Positions 45,814 through 55,291 of a stretch of DNA of 64,000 nt are shown here, piece by piece. The stretch spans positions 18,361 through 82,360 of the forward strand of contig CAVWXY010000019.1 in the NCBI GenBank assembly GCA_963758945.1. Direction: 5' to 3'. Within the stretch, counting starts at the first letter, position 1, and every line of letters starts with the position of its first letter. This DNA is from VAZQ01 sp963758945 (GTDB taxonomy: Bacteria; Pseudomonadota; Alphaproteobacteria; Rhizobiales; Xanthobacteraceae). The notes below the pieces were generated by a model that had not been told where the DNA came from, ran no database searches, and was given only the letters and a program-made list of their open reading frames with translations. The translations under genes were made by a program, and so were the position numbers.

Positions 45814-46326
45814 ATGCTTACCAACCCAACCGCCAGGATGCCCATCGTGCTTGCGCTCGGCATGGCGCTTGCCGCCTGGGCCGGCGCCGCCGGCGCGCAG
45901 CACCAACCTTCCCCGAAAGCAGTCGCGATAGCCAAGGAATTGATCACGACCAAGGGTGCGGTGGCACTCTACGATCCCCTCGTTCCGGGCGTGATCGAAC
46001 AGGCCAAGAGCGTCTTCCTGCGCGCCAACCCGACGCTGGGCAAGGACCTGAACGAAGTCGCGCTCAAGCTGCGCGCCGAGTACGCTCCTCGCAGCGTGGA
46101 GATCATCAACGATGTCGCCAACCTCTACGCCGCGCGCTTCTCGGAGCAGGAGCTCAGGGACGCGCTCACCTTCTACAAGTCCCCGCTGGGCCGCAAGCTG
46201 CTCGTGGAGGAACCCAACATCCTCGACCAGAGCATGAAAAACGCGCAGAGCTGGGCCGATCAGCTGTCGCAGGAGGTCATCGCCAAGATCCGCACCGAGA
46301 TGAAGAAGCGAGGGCACGAGATCTAG
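45814..46326 (+). CDS. DUF2059 periplasmic protein
   Basis: This protein of 170 residues has a Sec signal peptide (LALGMALAAWAGAAGAQ). A helical DUF2059 region follows, with EIINDVANLYAARFSEQELRDALTFYKSPLGRKLL. It is exported to the periplasm. No function is established. It lies 28 bp after rpiA with GGAGGG upstream of ATG 45814 and is followed by gor, so it may be co-transcribed with both. Confidence 0.85.
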   Translation: MLTNPTARMPIVLALGMALAAWAGAAGAQHQPSPKAVAIAKELITTKGAVALYDPLVPGVIEQAKSVFLRANPTLGKDLNEVALKLRAEYAPRSVEIINDVANLYAARFSEQELRDALTFYKSPLGRKLLVEEPNILDQSMKNAQSWADQLSQEVIAKIRTEMKKRGHEI

Positions 46327-46454
46327 TCGCAAAGGCCGGGAGCCGTAATCGTGATCGCAAGCCTGCGGCCTCGTTCCTGCCTGCCGATCGGTCGATCCGC
46401 TCTGCCGATTTGCACTATGACTGCCGACACCGATGACTGATTTCGCGGCGCGAC

Positions 46455-47840
46455 ATGGCTGAGCACGACGTCGATCTCCTCGTCGTCGGGGCAGGCTCGG
46501 GCGGCGTGCGCGCCGCGCGCATCGCCGCCGGCTACGGCGCCAGCGTCATGGTGGCCGAGGAGTACCGTGTCGGCGGCACCTGCGTGATCCGCGGCTGCGT
46601 CCCCAAGAAGTTGCTGGTCTACGCCTCGCGCTACGCCGACGACTTCGAGGACGCGGCGGGCTACGGCTGGACGGTGGGCGAGCCGGTCTTCGATTGGGCG
46701 AAGCTCATCGCCAACAAGGACCGCGAGATCGCGCGGCTCGAGCTCGCCTATATCACCACGCTCGAACGCGCGGGCGTCAAGATCGTCAAGAGCCGTGCGG
46801 TGCTGGAGGACGCGCATACGGTGCGTCTCGTCGCCACCGGCGAAAAGCTCCGGCCCCGTCACATCCTCATCGCCACCGGCGCGGCGCCGTGGTTCGGACC
46901 GGCGATCCCCGGGATCGAGCACGTCATCTCCTCGAACGAGGCGTTCCATCTGGAACAATTGCCCCGGCGCATTCTGATCCAGGGCGGCGGCTATATCGCG
47001 GTCGAGTTCGCGGCCATCTTCAACGGCCTCGGGGCGGAGGTGACCCTGGTCTATCGCGGCGAGAATATCTTGCGCGGCTTCGACGACGATCTGCGCGCCC
47101 ATCTCGCCGCCGAAATGGAGAGGCGCGGCGTCAGGATTTGCTGCGGCCGGACCGTGCGGGCCGTGCAGTGCGCGCAAGATACCTTCACCGCCATCCTGTC
47201 GGACGAGAGCGTGGTCGAAGTCGACAAGGTGATGTTCGCGATCGGACGCTGGCCGAACGTCGCCGGGCTGGGCCTCGACGCCGCCGGCGTGCGGTCCACC
47301 GGCAATCGCGGCATCGCGGTCGATCCGCTGTCGCAGACCTCGGTGCCGCACATCCACGCCATCGGCGACGTCACCAACCGGGTCAACCTCACGCCGGTCG
47401 CGATCCGCGAGGGTCACGCTTTCGCCGACACCGTGTTCGGCGGCAAGCGCACCGCGGTCGATCACGCCAATGTGCCGACCGCCGTCTTCTCCGAGCCCGA
47501 GGTCGCCGCGGTCGGCTTGACCGAAGCGCAGGCCTGCGAGCGGTTCGCCAAGGTGGACATCTACAAGACGTCGTTTCGGCCGATGAAGATGTCGCTCGCG
47601 GGCCGCGACACGCGTGCGTTCTTCAAGCTCGTGGTCGACGGGGAGACCGAGCAGCTCGTGGGCTGCCACATCGTTGGGCCGGACGCGGCTGAAATGATCC
47701 AGCTCATGGCGGTTGCGCTGAAGATGAAGGCCACCAAGGCCGATATCGACGCGGTGATGGCGGTGCATCCGACCGCCGCCGAGGAACTCGTGACCATGCG
47801 GCAGAAGGCCTTGAGCCACCGGCGTGCCGCGGCGGAGTAG
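46455..47840 (+). CDS. gor: Glutathione-disulfide reductase
   Basis: Gor reduces oxidised glutathione with NADPH. The 461-residue protein has the FAD site DLLVVGAGSGGVRAARIAA, the redox-active disulfide GGTCVIRGCVPKKLLVYAS, the NADPH Rossmann motif QGGGYIAVEFAAIFNGLG, FAIGRWPN, and the C-terminal dimer interface with VHPTAAEELVTM that gives the catalytic His. It lies 128 bp after the DUF2059 gene. Confidence 0.94.
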   Translation: MAEHDVDLLVVGAGSGGVRAARIAAGYGASVMVAEEYRVGGTCVIRGCVPKKLLVYASRYADDFEDAAGYGWTVGEPVFDWAKLIANKDREIARLELAYITTLERAGVKIVKSRAVLEDAHTVRLVATGEKLRPRHILIATGAAPWFGPAIPGIEHVISSNEAFHLEQLPRRILIQGGGYIAVEFAAIFNGLGAEVTLVYRGENILRGFDDDLRAHLAAEMERRGVRICCGRTVRAVQCAQDTFTAILSDESVVEVDKVMFAIGRWPNVAGLGLDAAGVRSTGNRGIAVDPLSQTSVPHIHAIGDVTNRVNLTPVAIREGHAFADTVFGGKRTAVDHANVPTAVFSEPEVAAVGLTEAQACERFAKVDIYKTSFRPMKMSLAGRDTRAFFKLVVDGETEQLVGCHIVGPDAAEMIQLMAVALKMKATKADIDAVMAVHPTAAEELVTMRQKALSHRRAAAE

Positions 47841-47904
47841 CCGCGCCGCGACCGCTCCGCCTTGGCCGCCGCGGGCATGGCGCCGCGATCGGGTGACGAG
47901 CGAG

Positions 47905-49704
47905 CTAGCTCTTTCTCGGCCGCAGCGACACGATGCCGGGGCTCTCGTAGAACAGCACCTCGACCGCCGCCAGCAACTGCTCGCGGCTGAAAGGCTTATG
48001 GAGCATGATGGCGTCTTGGAACCCGCGCGGCAGCGCCTCGCGCCCATAGCCGGTGACGAACGCGAACGGTCGGTTTTTCTGGGTGAGCGCCGTCGCGATC
48101 TCGTCGACGGCATGGCCCGCGAGATTGACGTCGAGCAGCGCGGCGTCGAAATCCACCTGCGCGACGAGCGATCTTGCCTCCGCGAGCGTTCCCGCGAGTC
48201 CCGCCACCTCGCATCCGGCCGCCGTCAGGCTCGCTTCCAATTCCATCGCCACGAGCGGCTCGTCCTCGATGATGAGAATCCGCCTGCCCTGGAGAGCGCC
48301 CCGGTCGTCGTGCAGATGGAGCAGCGAAGGGCCGCCCGCGTGCCTCGCCTGCTGTGCGGCGACCTCGATGCCCGCCCTCGCCTCTTTCGGGAGGGGCAAT
48401 TTGATTTCACAGGTCACGCCGTCCGACCCGTAGTGAACGGATGCCGTGCCACCGTGCGCGCGCAACGTCTGCTCGATCAGGGTGCTGCCGAAGCCGCGCG
48501 CATGGGGAACCCGGACCTTTGGACCGTTGCTCTCCCGCCACTGCAACAGCAGGTCCTGTCCGCCGTTCCGGCGCATCTCCCAGACGACCGAGAGACGACC
48601 GTTCGGCACGGACAGCGCGCCGTGCTTGCGCGCGTTCGTGGCAAGCTCGTGCAGCACGAGCGCCAAGTGCAGCGCCGCCTGCGCGTCGAGCACGAGCAGC
48701 GGGCCCGAGCAGGAGATGCGACGGTCGTCGGTGACCCCGAGCTGCACCTGCTCGCGCACGAGGTCCATCAACTCGGCGCCCCGCATCTCGCTCCGGGTCA
48801 ACAGTGCGTGCGCCTTCGCCAGTGCCTGCACGCGGCCGGTGAAGCTCGGGACGAACTCGGCCGGGTTCTTGGCATGGACGAGCGATTGGCTTGCGATCGC
48901 CTGCACCGTGGCCAGCGTATTCCTGACCCGATGATTGAGCTCGTCGACCAGCACCTGCTGCAGTTTCTCGGCCTGCTTGCGTTCCGTGATGTCGCGTCCG
49001 GCTTTCGATGCGCCGATGACTTTGCCCGACCTGTCGCGCACCGGCGACACCGTGAGCGAGACATCGACGCGGCGGCCGTCCTTCGTCACGCGCACGGTCT
49101 CGAAATGCTGGATGCGCTCGCCGCGCTGCAGCCGGGCGATGATCTGCTTTTCCTCGCTGTGCAGCTCCGGCGGGATGATTCGCAAGATCGACGAGCCGAT
49201 CATCTCGCTGGCCTCATAGCCGAAAATGCGCTTCGCGCCCTCGTTCCACGACCTGATCGTGCCGTCGAGCGTTTTGCTGACGATCGCGTCTTCCGACGAA
49301 GCGACGATGGCGGCCAGATGCGCCGCCTCCAGCGCCGCCTCCTCGCGCTCGGTGACGTCGGTCAGCAGGTTGATGGCTCCGACGAGCCGCCCGGCGCCGT
49401 CGCGCAACGGCGTGGGGTAGGGGAGAAGCCGTACGCGCGTGCCGTCGGGCCGTTCGGCGATGGCCTCCACCCCGCGCACGGGGCGCCCCTCCCTCAGGGC
49501 CACGGCCATCGGGCATTCGTCATGCGGCAGCGGGCTGCCGTCGAGCCGGAAAAGGCGCCACGATCCGCACCATTGACTGGTGCCGAGCTCCGGACGGTGG
49601 CCCCATAAATCGGCCGCAGCCTCGTTGTAGAAGGTGATCCGCCCCTCCGCGTCGGTCACGTAGACCGCCACCGGGAGGAACGCGAGCAGCGCCGTGTCGG
49701 TCAT
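47905..49704 (-). CDS. PAS-PAS-HWE histidine kinase with C-terminal receiver domain
   Basis: This 599-residue hybrid kinase has no membrane segment. Domain order is PAS (FLPVAVYVTDAEGRITFYNEAA), PAS-PAC (LDGTIRSWNEGAKRIFGYEASEMIG), an HWE phosphoacceptor helix (VDELNHRVRNTLATVQAIASQS), an ATPase domain (LHELATNARKHGALS, HARGFGSTLIEQTLRAHGG), and a receiver (RRILIIEDEPLVAMELEASL, phosphoacceptor Asp in DAALLDVNLAG). HWE kinases with attached receivers serve general-stress or light signalling. The start at 49704 (MTDTALLAFLPV) lies just before the first PAS. No partner genes are adjacent. Confidence 0.9.
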   Translation of the reverse strand: MTDTALLAFLPVAVYVTDAEGRITFYNEAAADLWGHRPELGTSQWCGSWRLFRLDGSPLPHDECPMAVALREGRPVRGVEAIAERPDGTRVRLLPYPTPLRDGAGRLVGAINLLTDVTEREEAALEAAHLAAIVASSEDAIVSKTLDGTIRSWNEGAKRIFGYEASEMIGSSILRIIPPELHSEEKQIIARLQRGERIQHFETVRVTKDGRRVDVSLTVSPVRDRSGKVIGASKAGRDITERKQAEKLQQVLVDELNHRVRNTLATVQAIASQSLVHAKNPAEFVPSFTGRVQALAKAHALLTRSEMRGAELMDLVREQVQLGVTDDRRISCSGPLLVLDAQAALHLALVLHELATNARKHGALSVPNGRLSVVWEMRRNGGQDLLLQWRESNGPKVRVPHARGFGSTLIEQTLRAHGGTASVHYGSDGVTCEIKLPLPKEARAGIEVAAQQARHAGGPSLLHLHDDRGALQGRRILIIEDEPLVAMELEASLTAAGCEVAGLAGTLAEARSLVAQVDFDAALLDVNLAGHAVDEIATALTQKNRPFAFVTGYGREALPRGFQDAIMLHKPFSREQLLAAVEVLFYESPGIVSLRPRKS

Positions 49705-50003
49705 GAATGCAATTCCCGCTCTCCGACCGGTTTCAACGCTGTGGGGTCGCCATCGTTCCGTCGACGGGCGGCCCGGCGAGCCTGCGCCTTGCGGTCGGCC
49801 GCGCCCGGCTGGGCGTGGCGCCGAGGCGGCGCAAGAACCGCGCGTCGTCTGCGCAAGTGTCGGCCGGACATGGGGTTGGCGGCAAGGCCGGGTGCGCCCG
49901 GGCACGGAATTCGATCTGGCTTCCGGCGCAGGCGCTCGTGTATAAGCCGGGTTGCATTGGAAAAGCTCGCCCTGACCGGGGCTTAGCGCAGTGGAGGGCG
50001 GTC

Positions 50004-51411
50004 ATGCCCGAGCGTTGGACGCGCGACAGTTGGCGCCGCAAGCCGATCGTCCAAGTGCCCGAATATCCCGATCAGGCTGCCCTCGAGGCGGTCGAGCGGC
50101 AGCTCGCCGGCTTTCCGCCGCTCATCTTCGCCGGCGAGGCCCGCAATCTCACCAAGGCGCTCGGCCGCGTCGCCATGGGCGAAGGTTTCCTGCTGCAGGG
50201 CGGCGACTGCGCCGAGAGCTTCTCCGAGCCGAGCGCCAACAACGTCAGCGCCAATAATATCCGCGACTTCCTGCGCGTGTTCCTGCAGATGGCGGTGGTA
50301 CTCACCTATGCCGCCGCCCTGCCGGTGGTGAAGGTCGGCCGCATCGCCGGCCAGTTCGCCAAGCCGCGCACCTCGCCGACCGAGAAGAAGGACGGCAAGG
50401 AGCTGCCGAGCTATCGCGGCGACGTCATCAACGGGGTCGAATTCACCGAGGAGGCGCGCCGGCCCCGATCCTGCCCGACAGATCGAGGCCTATCGTCACT
50501 CCGCCGCGACCTTGAACCTGTTGCGTGCCTTCACCCACGGCGGCTATGCCAACCTCGCCAATGTGCGGCAGTGGACGCTCGGTTTCGTCAAGGATTCCCC
50601 GCAGTCGCACCACTACGAGGAGCTGGCCGACCGCATCTCCGAGGCGCTCGGCTTCATGCAGGCTTGCGGGCTCGATCTCGAAAGCCATCCCGAGCTCAAG
50701 AGCACCGAGTTCTACACCAGCCACGAAGCGCTGCTGCTCGGTTACGAGCAGGCGATGACGCGCGAGGACTCGACGCGTCCCGGCACGTTCTGCTGCACCT
50801 CGGCTCATATGGTGTGGATCGGCGACCGCACCCGCCAGCCCGACCATGCCCATGTCGAGTTCTGCCGCGGCATCATCAACCCGCTCGGCCTCAAATGCGG
50901 GCCGACCAGCAAGGTCGACGAGATGCTGCGGCTGATCGATATCCTCAACCCGGAGAACGAGCCGGGCCGGCTGACGCTGATCGTGCGGCTGGGCGCGGAC
51001 AAGGTCGGCGATCTGCTTCCGGCCATGCTCCGCGCGGTGAAGCGCGAGGGCCGGACCGTGCTGTGGTCGTGCGATCCCATGCACGGCAACACCATCACCT
51101 CGGAGACCGGTTACAAGACGCGGCCGTTCGACCGCATTCTGTCGGAGGTGAAGACCTTTTTCGCGGTTCACCGCGCCGAGGGCACCCACGGCGGCGGCGT
51201 GCATCTGGAGATGACCGGCCAGAACGTCGCCGAGTGCACCGGCGGCGCCCGCATGATCACCGACGCCGATTTCAAGGATCGCTATCACACGGTCTGTGAT
51301 CCGCGGCTCAACGCCGAGCAATCGATCGATCTTGCATTCCTGCTGGCCGATCTGTTGAAAGCCGAGCGGACCGCCAGGGCGCGGCCGTTGCCGGCCGCGG
51401 CGGGGCTGTGA
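50004..51411 (+). pseudogene. aroG: Class II (plant-type) DAHP synthase, one frameshift
   Basis: This enzyme condenses phosphoenolpyruvate and erythrose 4-phosphate to DAHP, the first shikimate step. The first frame (from MPERWTRDSWRRKPIVQVPEYPD, with QGGDCAESF and VGRIAGQFAKPRT) runs to about 50467. One extra C in GGCCCCGATCC then shifts the frame. The rest continues as PARQIEAYRHSAATLNLLRAFTHGG, CTSAHMVWIGDRTRQ, CGPTSKVD and CDPMHGNT to 51411. Corrected length is about 468 residues, normal for class II. GGAGGGCGGTC precedes the ATG. A core biosynthetic gene is unlikely to be broken, so the shift is probably an error in the sequence. Confidence 0.88.
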
Positions 51412-51482
51412 TCGTCCCGGACGGGCGCCGGAGCGCCGGGGCGACGCGAGTGTCGGATCGGCCACGCCTTGACCGAGCGCCC

Positions 51483-51836
51483 ATGGAACGATTGCTGCGC
51501 GCGACCGTCAACACCTGGCACGGACTCATTGCCGCGACGCGCAGCGAGGAAGCCTTCCGGCAAGAGCTGGTTGCCCTGATCCTGGCCGTGCCGCTCGCCT
51601 TCCTGGTGGCCGGCGAGGCGTGGAAGCGCCTCGCGCTGATCGGCGTCGTGGGCTTCGTGCTGGTGGTCGAGCTGTTGAATACGGCGATCGAGAAGCTCGC
51701 CGACCGCGTCAATCTGGCGATCGATCCCCAGATCGGCCGGGTCAAGGACATGGGCTCGGCCGCGGTGGGACTTGCGCTGCTGATCGCCGGATTTACCTGG
51801 CTGCTGGCGCTGGCCGAGCGCCTCGGCTTGATTTGA
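51483..51836 (+). CDS. dgkA: Diacylglycerol kinase (prokaryotic DgkA)
   Basis: This 117-residue inner-membrane enzyme phosphorylates diacylglycerol. It has the amphipathic N-terminus (RATVNTWHGLIAATRSEEAFRQEL with the conserved E in SEEAFRQE), three membrane helices, and the signature VVELLNTAIEKLADRVN. The start is at MERLLRAT, 71 bp after the DAHP synthase gene. A double-hairpin repeat lies just downstream. Confidence 0.92.
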   Translation: MERLLRATVNTWHGLIAATRSEEAFRQELVALILAVPLAFLVAGEAWKRLALIGVVGFVLVVELLNTAIEKLADRVNLAIDPQIGRVKDMGSAAVGLALLIAGFTWLLALAERLGLI

Positions 51837-51875
51837 GCCTTGCCGGCGGCGATTGCCGGCCGCCGCCACGACGCG

Positions 51876-52042
51876 CTAGTGTCCCGGTTCCGACGTTCGT
51901 ATTCCTTTGCAGCGCGCGCTCATACGAACGTCGGAACCAAAGGGACACTAGCAACTATATGATTCTAGTGTGGCTTTGGATTTGACGTTCCTACGAAGGA
52001 CTCGCGACAATGCTGGTAGGAACGTCAAATCCGCCACACTAG
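51876..52042. repeat. Double-hairpin intergenic repeat, copy 2
   Basis: This copy is cleaner than the one at 41988. Palindrome 1 (51876-51951) and palindrome 2 (51965-52042) each begin and end with CTAG and are joined by CAACTATATGATT. The arms contain TTCCGACGTTCGTAT and ATTTGACGTTCCTAC with their complements. The repeat ends 10 bp before the nadE start codon and so occupies the place where its ribosome-binding site and leader would be. Confidence 0.85.
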
Positions 52043-52052
52043 AGCTAAGCCC

Positions 52053-53807
52053 ATGAACGCCCGCCCCACCGACCGCCTCGCGATCGCGGTTGCGCAGCTC
52101 AATCCGATCGTCGGCGACATTGCCGGCAACGCGGAGAAGGCCCGGCGCGCGCGCGCGCAGGCCTCGCGCGAGGGCGCCGATCTCGTGGCGCTGCCCGAGC
52201 TTTTCCTGTGCGGCTATCCGCCCGAGGACCTCGTGCTCAAGCCGGCGCTGCAGGCGGCCTGCCGGGCCGAGATCGAGACGCTTGCGCGCGAGACCGGCGA
52301 CGGCGGCCCGGCGCTGATGATCGGCACGCCCTGGCTCGAGGAGGGCAAGCTCTACAACGCCTATTGCCTGCTCGACCGCGGCGCCATCGCGGCGGTGCGG
52401 CTGAAGGTGAACCTGCCGAATTACGGCGTGTTCGACGAGCGGCGCGTGTTCGCCTCGGGACCGCCGCCCGGCCCGATCAATTTCCGCGGCGTGCGCATCG
52501 GCGTTCCGGTCTGCGAGGACATCTGGACCGAATGGGGCGACTACGAGGACGTGGTCGAGTGCCTCGCCGAGACCGGCGCCGAGCTCATGCTCGTGCCCAA
52601 CGGCTCGCCCTACTCGCGCGACAAGGACGAGGTGCGGCTCAACATCGCGGTCGCCCGTGTCACCGAAAGCAACCTGCCGCTCGTCTACGTCAACCAGGTC
52701 GGCGGCCAGGACGAGCTCGTGTTCGACGGCGCCTCGTTCGCCCTCAACGCCGATCGTTCGCTCGCCTTCCAGCTTCCCGCCTTCCGCGAGGTCGTCGCGA
52801 CGATGGTGTGGCAACGCACCGGCGACGGCTGGAGATGCGTCGACGGCCCGATCGCTCGGCTCGAGGAGGGCGACAAGGCCGATTATCTCGCCTGCATGCT
52901 GGGGCTGCGCGACTACGTGAACAAGAGCGGATTCAAGGGCGTGGTGCTCGGGCTTTCCGGCGGCGTGGATTCCGCGCTGGTGGCGGCGCTCGCCGTCGAT
53001 GCGCTCGGGCCCGAGCGCGTGCGTTGCGTGATGTTGCCCTATCGCTTCACCTCGCAGGCTTCGCTCGACGATGCCGCCGGCGTGGCGCGCGCGCTCGGCG
53101 TGCGCTACGACGTGCTGCCGATCGAACGTGCGGTCGCGGGGATGGAGCAAGCGCTGGCGCCGGTGTTCGCCGCGGCGGCGCCCGACGTCACCGAGGAGAA
53201 CCTGCAGGCGCGCGCGCGCGGCACCATCCTGATGGCGGTGTCGAACAAGTTCGGCCTGATGGTGGTGACCACCGGCAACAAGTCGGAAATGTCGGTCGGC
53301 TATGCCACGCTCTACGGCGACATGAACGGCGGCTTCAATCCGGTCAAGGACCTCTACAAGACCGAGGTCTACCGGCTGGCGCGGCTGCGCAACGGCTGGA
53401 AACCGGACGACGCCCTGGGCCCGGGCGGAGCGGTCATCCCCGACAATATTCTCACCCGCGCCCCGACAGCCGAGCTGCGCGAGAACCAGACCGACCAGGA
53501 CACGCTGCCGCCCTACGACGTGCTCGACCGCATCCTCGAGCGCCTGGTCGAGCGCGAGGAGCCGATCGCCAAGATCGCCGCCGACGGTTTCGACCGCGCA
53601 ACCGTCATGAAGATCGAGCGCATGCTCCATCTGGCCGAATACAAGCGCCGGCAGGCGGCGCCCGGGGTCAAGGTGACGCTGAAGAATTTCGGCCGCGACC
53701 GCCGCTATCCCATCGTCAACCATTTCCGCGATTCCGGCGAGCCCATACCCGCGCCCGACCGCTCTTTGCTCGCGACTGCGGCCAAGAGCGAAGCCTTCGA
53801 TTTCTGA
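52053..53807 (+). CDS. nadE: Glutamine-dependent NAD+ synthetase
   Basis: NadE makes NAD+ from deamido-NAD+, using ammonia from glutamine. The 584-residue protein joins an N-terminal nitrilase-type glutaminase (Glu in LPELFLCGYPPEDL, Lys in RLKVNLPNYGVFDE, nucleophile Cys in VPVCEDIWTEWGD) to a C-terminal synthetase with the PP-loop VLGLSGGVDSALVAALA and TGNKSEMSVGYATLYGDMNGGF. The length and order are those of the bacterial family. Ribosome-binding signals are weak because a hairpin repeat ends 10 bp upstream. Confidence 0.94.
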   Translation: MNARPTDRLAIAVAQLNPIVGDIAGNAEKARRARAQASREGADLVALPELFLCGYPPEDLVLKPALQAACRAEIETLARETGDGGPALMIGTPWLEEGKLYNAYCLLDRGAIAAVRLKVNLPNYGVFDERRVFASGPPPGPINFRGVRIGVPVCEDIWTEWGDYEDVVECLAETGAELMLVPNGSPYSRDKDEVRLNIAVARVTESNLPLVYVNQVGGQDELVFDGASFALNADRSLAFQLPAFREVVATMVWQRTGDGWRCVDGPIARLEEGDKADYLACMLGLRDYVNKSGFKGVVLGLSGGVDSALVAALAVDALGPERVRCVMLPYRFTSQASLDDAAGVARALGVRYDVLPIERAVAGMEQALAPVFAAAAPDVTEENLQARARGTILMAVSNKFGLMVVTTGNKSEMSVGYATLYGDMNGGFNPVKDLYKTEVYRLARLRNGWKPDDALGPGGAVIPDNILTRAPTAELRENQTDQDTLPPYDVLDRILERLVEREEPIAKIAADGFDRATVMKIERMLHLAEYKRRQAAPGVKVTLKNFGRDRRYPIVNHFRDSGEPIPAPDRSLLATAAKSEAFDF

Positions 53808-53853
53808 GCGCCGATCGCCGGGAATCCGCACCCCCGCAGCAAGAGAGGACACG

Positions 53854-55038
53854 ATGTACAAAGCTTCAGCAGGCGTCATGCTGCCGACCTCGATCATCGG
53901 CTCGCTGCCGCGGCCGGCCTGGTACAACGCGGTGCTGGGAACGAAGAGCTTCCTCGAGGCCATGGTCAACTCGCGCTACCGCGAGCAATACGAGGATGCC
54001 GTCTCCTGCTTCCTGCGGGCGCAGGAGGTCGCCGGGCTCGATATCTGCACCGACGGCGATGCCCATTACGACGAGGAAGTCGGCGGCATGAGCTGGCAGG
54101 GATATCCGCTCACGCATATGGACGGTTTCGCGGAAGTGGCGGAGCCCATGATCTACAAGATCGGCGCGGTCGCCTATCCGCGCGGGCATATCCTGCACGA
54201 TTTTCTCGAAGCGCGCGTGTTCCCGCGCATCGTCGGGCCGGTCGGCCGCGGCCGCCTGCAATATGCCGCGATGTGGAAGACCGCGCAGCGCATGACCACG
54301 AGGCCGGTCAAGTTCGGGACCATCCTGCCCGAGCTGATCGCGGCCTCCGTCGAGGACGACTATTACAAGGATCCGGTCGAGCGCACCTGGGCGATCAGCG
54401 ATGCGCTCAACGCCGAGCTCAACGAGCTCGCCGACGCCGGCTGCCCGGTCCTGCAGATGGAGGAGCCGCAAATCCACATGGTGCCGGCGCGCGGCAAGAC
54501 CTTCGGCAAGCTCGACGTCGACGACCTCGTGAAGGTCTTCAACAACACGGTGAAGGGACTGCGCGGCAAGACCGAGGTGTGGTGCCACACCTGCTGGGGC
54601 AACCCGTCGCAGCAGCGCATCTTCCGCGACGTACAGAGCTACCAGCCCACGCTGGAGGCGCTCGGCCGCGTCGAAGCGGACGCCTTGACCTTCGAGACCT
54701 GCTCCTCCGGCCCCGGCGATCTCAAGGCGATCGGCGAGGTCATCAAGGACAAGAAGGTCGTCATCGGCGTGATCGACCATCACACTTTGCAGGTCGAGCG
54801 GCCGGACGAGATTGCCGCGCTGATCCGCGAGGCGCTCAAGCATATCCCGCCGGAGCGGCTGATCATCTCCTCCGACTGCGGCATGGGCCGCGAGGGCATG
54901 GGGCGCCGACACGCCACCTACAAGATGGTCGCGATGGTGCTGGGCACCAATATCGTGCGCAAGGAGCTGGGCTTGCCGGAGGCGGAATGCCTGGCGGCGG
55001 AGCAGCGCTATTCGCTCACCGCGACCAAGAGCGTCTGA
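53854..55038 (+). CDS. Cobalamin-independent methionine synthase-like protein (MetE C-terminal domain family)
   Basis: This 394-residue protein covers only the catalytic C-terminal barrel of MetE. The zinc ligands are visible: His and Cys in VWCHTCWGNPS, Glu in DALTFETCSSG, and Cys in ISSDCGMGREGMGRR. The start TSIIGSLPRP and the QMEEPQIHM motif also fit. Short stand-alone MetE-like proteins may methylate homocysteine with a different methyl donor or act on other thiols, and catabolic relatives exist. Methionine synthesis is therefore only one option. GAGAGGACACG precedes the ATG. Confidence 0.87.
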   Translation: MYKASAGVMLPTSIIGSLPRPAWYNAVLGTKSFLEAMVNSRYREQYEDAVSCFLRAQEVAGLDICTDGDAHYDEEVGGMSWQGYPLTHMDGFAEVAEPMIYKIGAVAYPRGHILHDFLEARVFPRIVGPVGRGRLQYAAMWKTAQRMTTRPVKFGTILPELIAASVEDDYYKDPVERTWAISDALNAELNELADAGCPVLQMEEPQIHMVPARGKTFGKLDVDDLVKVFNNTVKGLRGKTEVWCHTCWGNPSQQRIFRDVQSYQPTLEALGRVEADALTFETCSSGPGDLKAIGEVIKDKKVVIGVIDHHTLQVERPDEIAALIREALKHIPPERLIISSDCGMGREGMGRRHATYKMVAMVLGTNIVRKELGLPEAECLAAEQRYSLTATKSV

Positions 55039-55115
55039 GGGACGCAACTTGCCGTGTTGTCGTCCCCGCGCAAGCGGATGGGCGCTAACCTGAGCGGAAA
55101 ACGGAATCTCACCGC

Positions 55116-55232
55116 TGTCATGCCCGCGAAAGCGGGCATCCAGTAACGCGTAGACGTGCGATTCGAGGCCGGAGCAGTGCCTCGTTGCCTGTCGCGCGAT
55201 TACTGGCTCGTCCGCTTTCGCGGACGATGACA
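55116..55232. repeat. Intergenic palindrome pair (TGTCA ... TGACA)
   Basis: Two short hairpins, ATGCCCGCGAAAGCGGGCAT and TCGTCCGCTTTCGCGGACGA, stand at the ends of a 117-bp unit bounded by TGTCA and TGACA. The unit contains the familiar CCAGTAACGCG and ATTACTGG parts. This is a repeat known from Bradyrhizobium and Rhodopseudomonas relatives and lies between the MetE-like and DUF2865 genes. Confidence 0.7.
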
Positions 55233-55291
55233 TCCGAAAGGGTTGTTAATTAGCACGCTGCGCACCTGCGCGCGGACGAGAGCACTGTCGC

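Noticed and set aside
55116..55232. Hairpins after the MetE-like gene as terminators
   Set aside because: They belong to a bounded repeat unit and are not followed by T runs; terminator function is possible but not supported.
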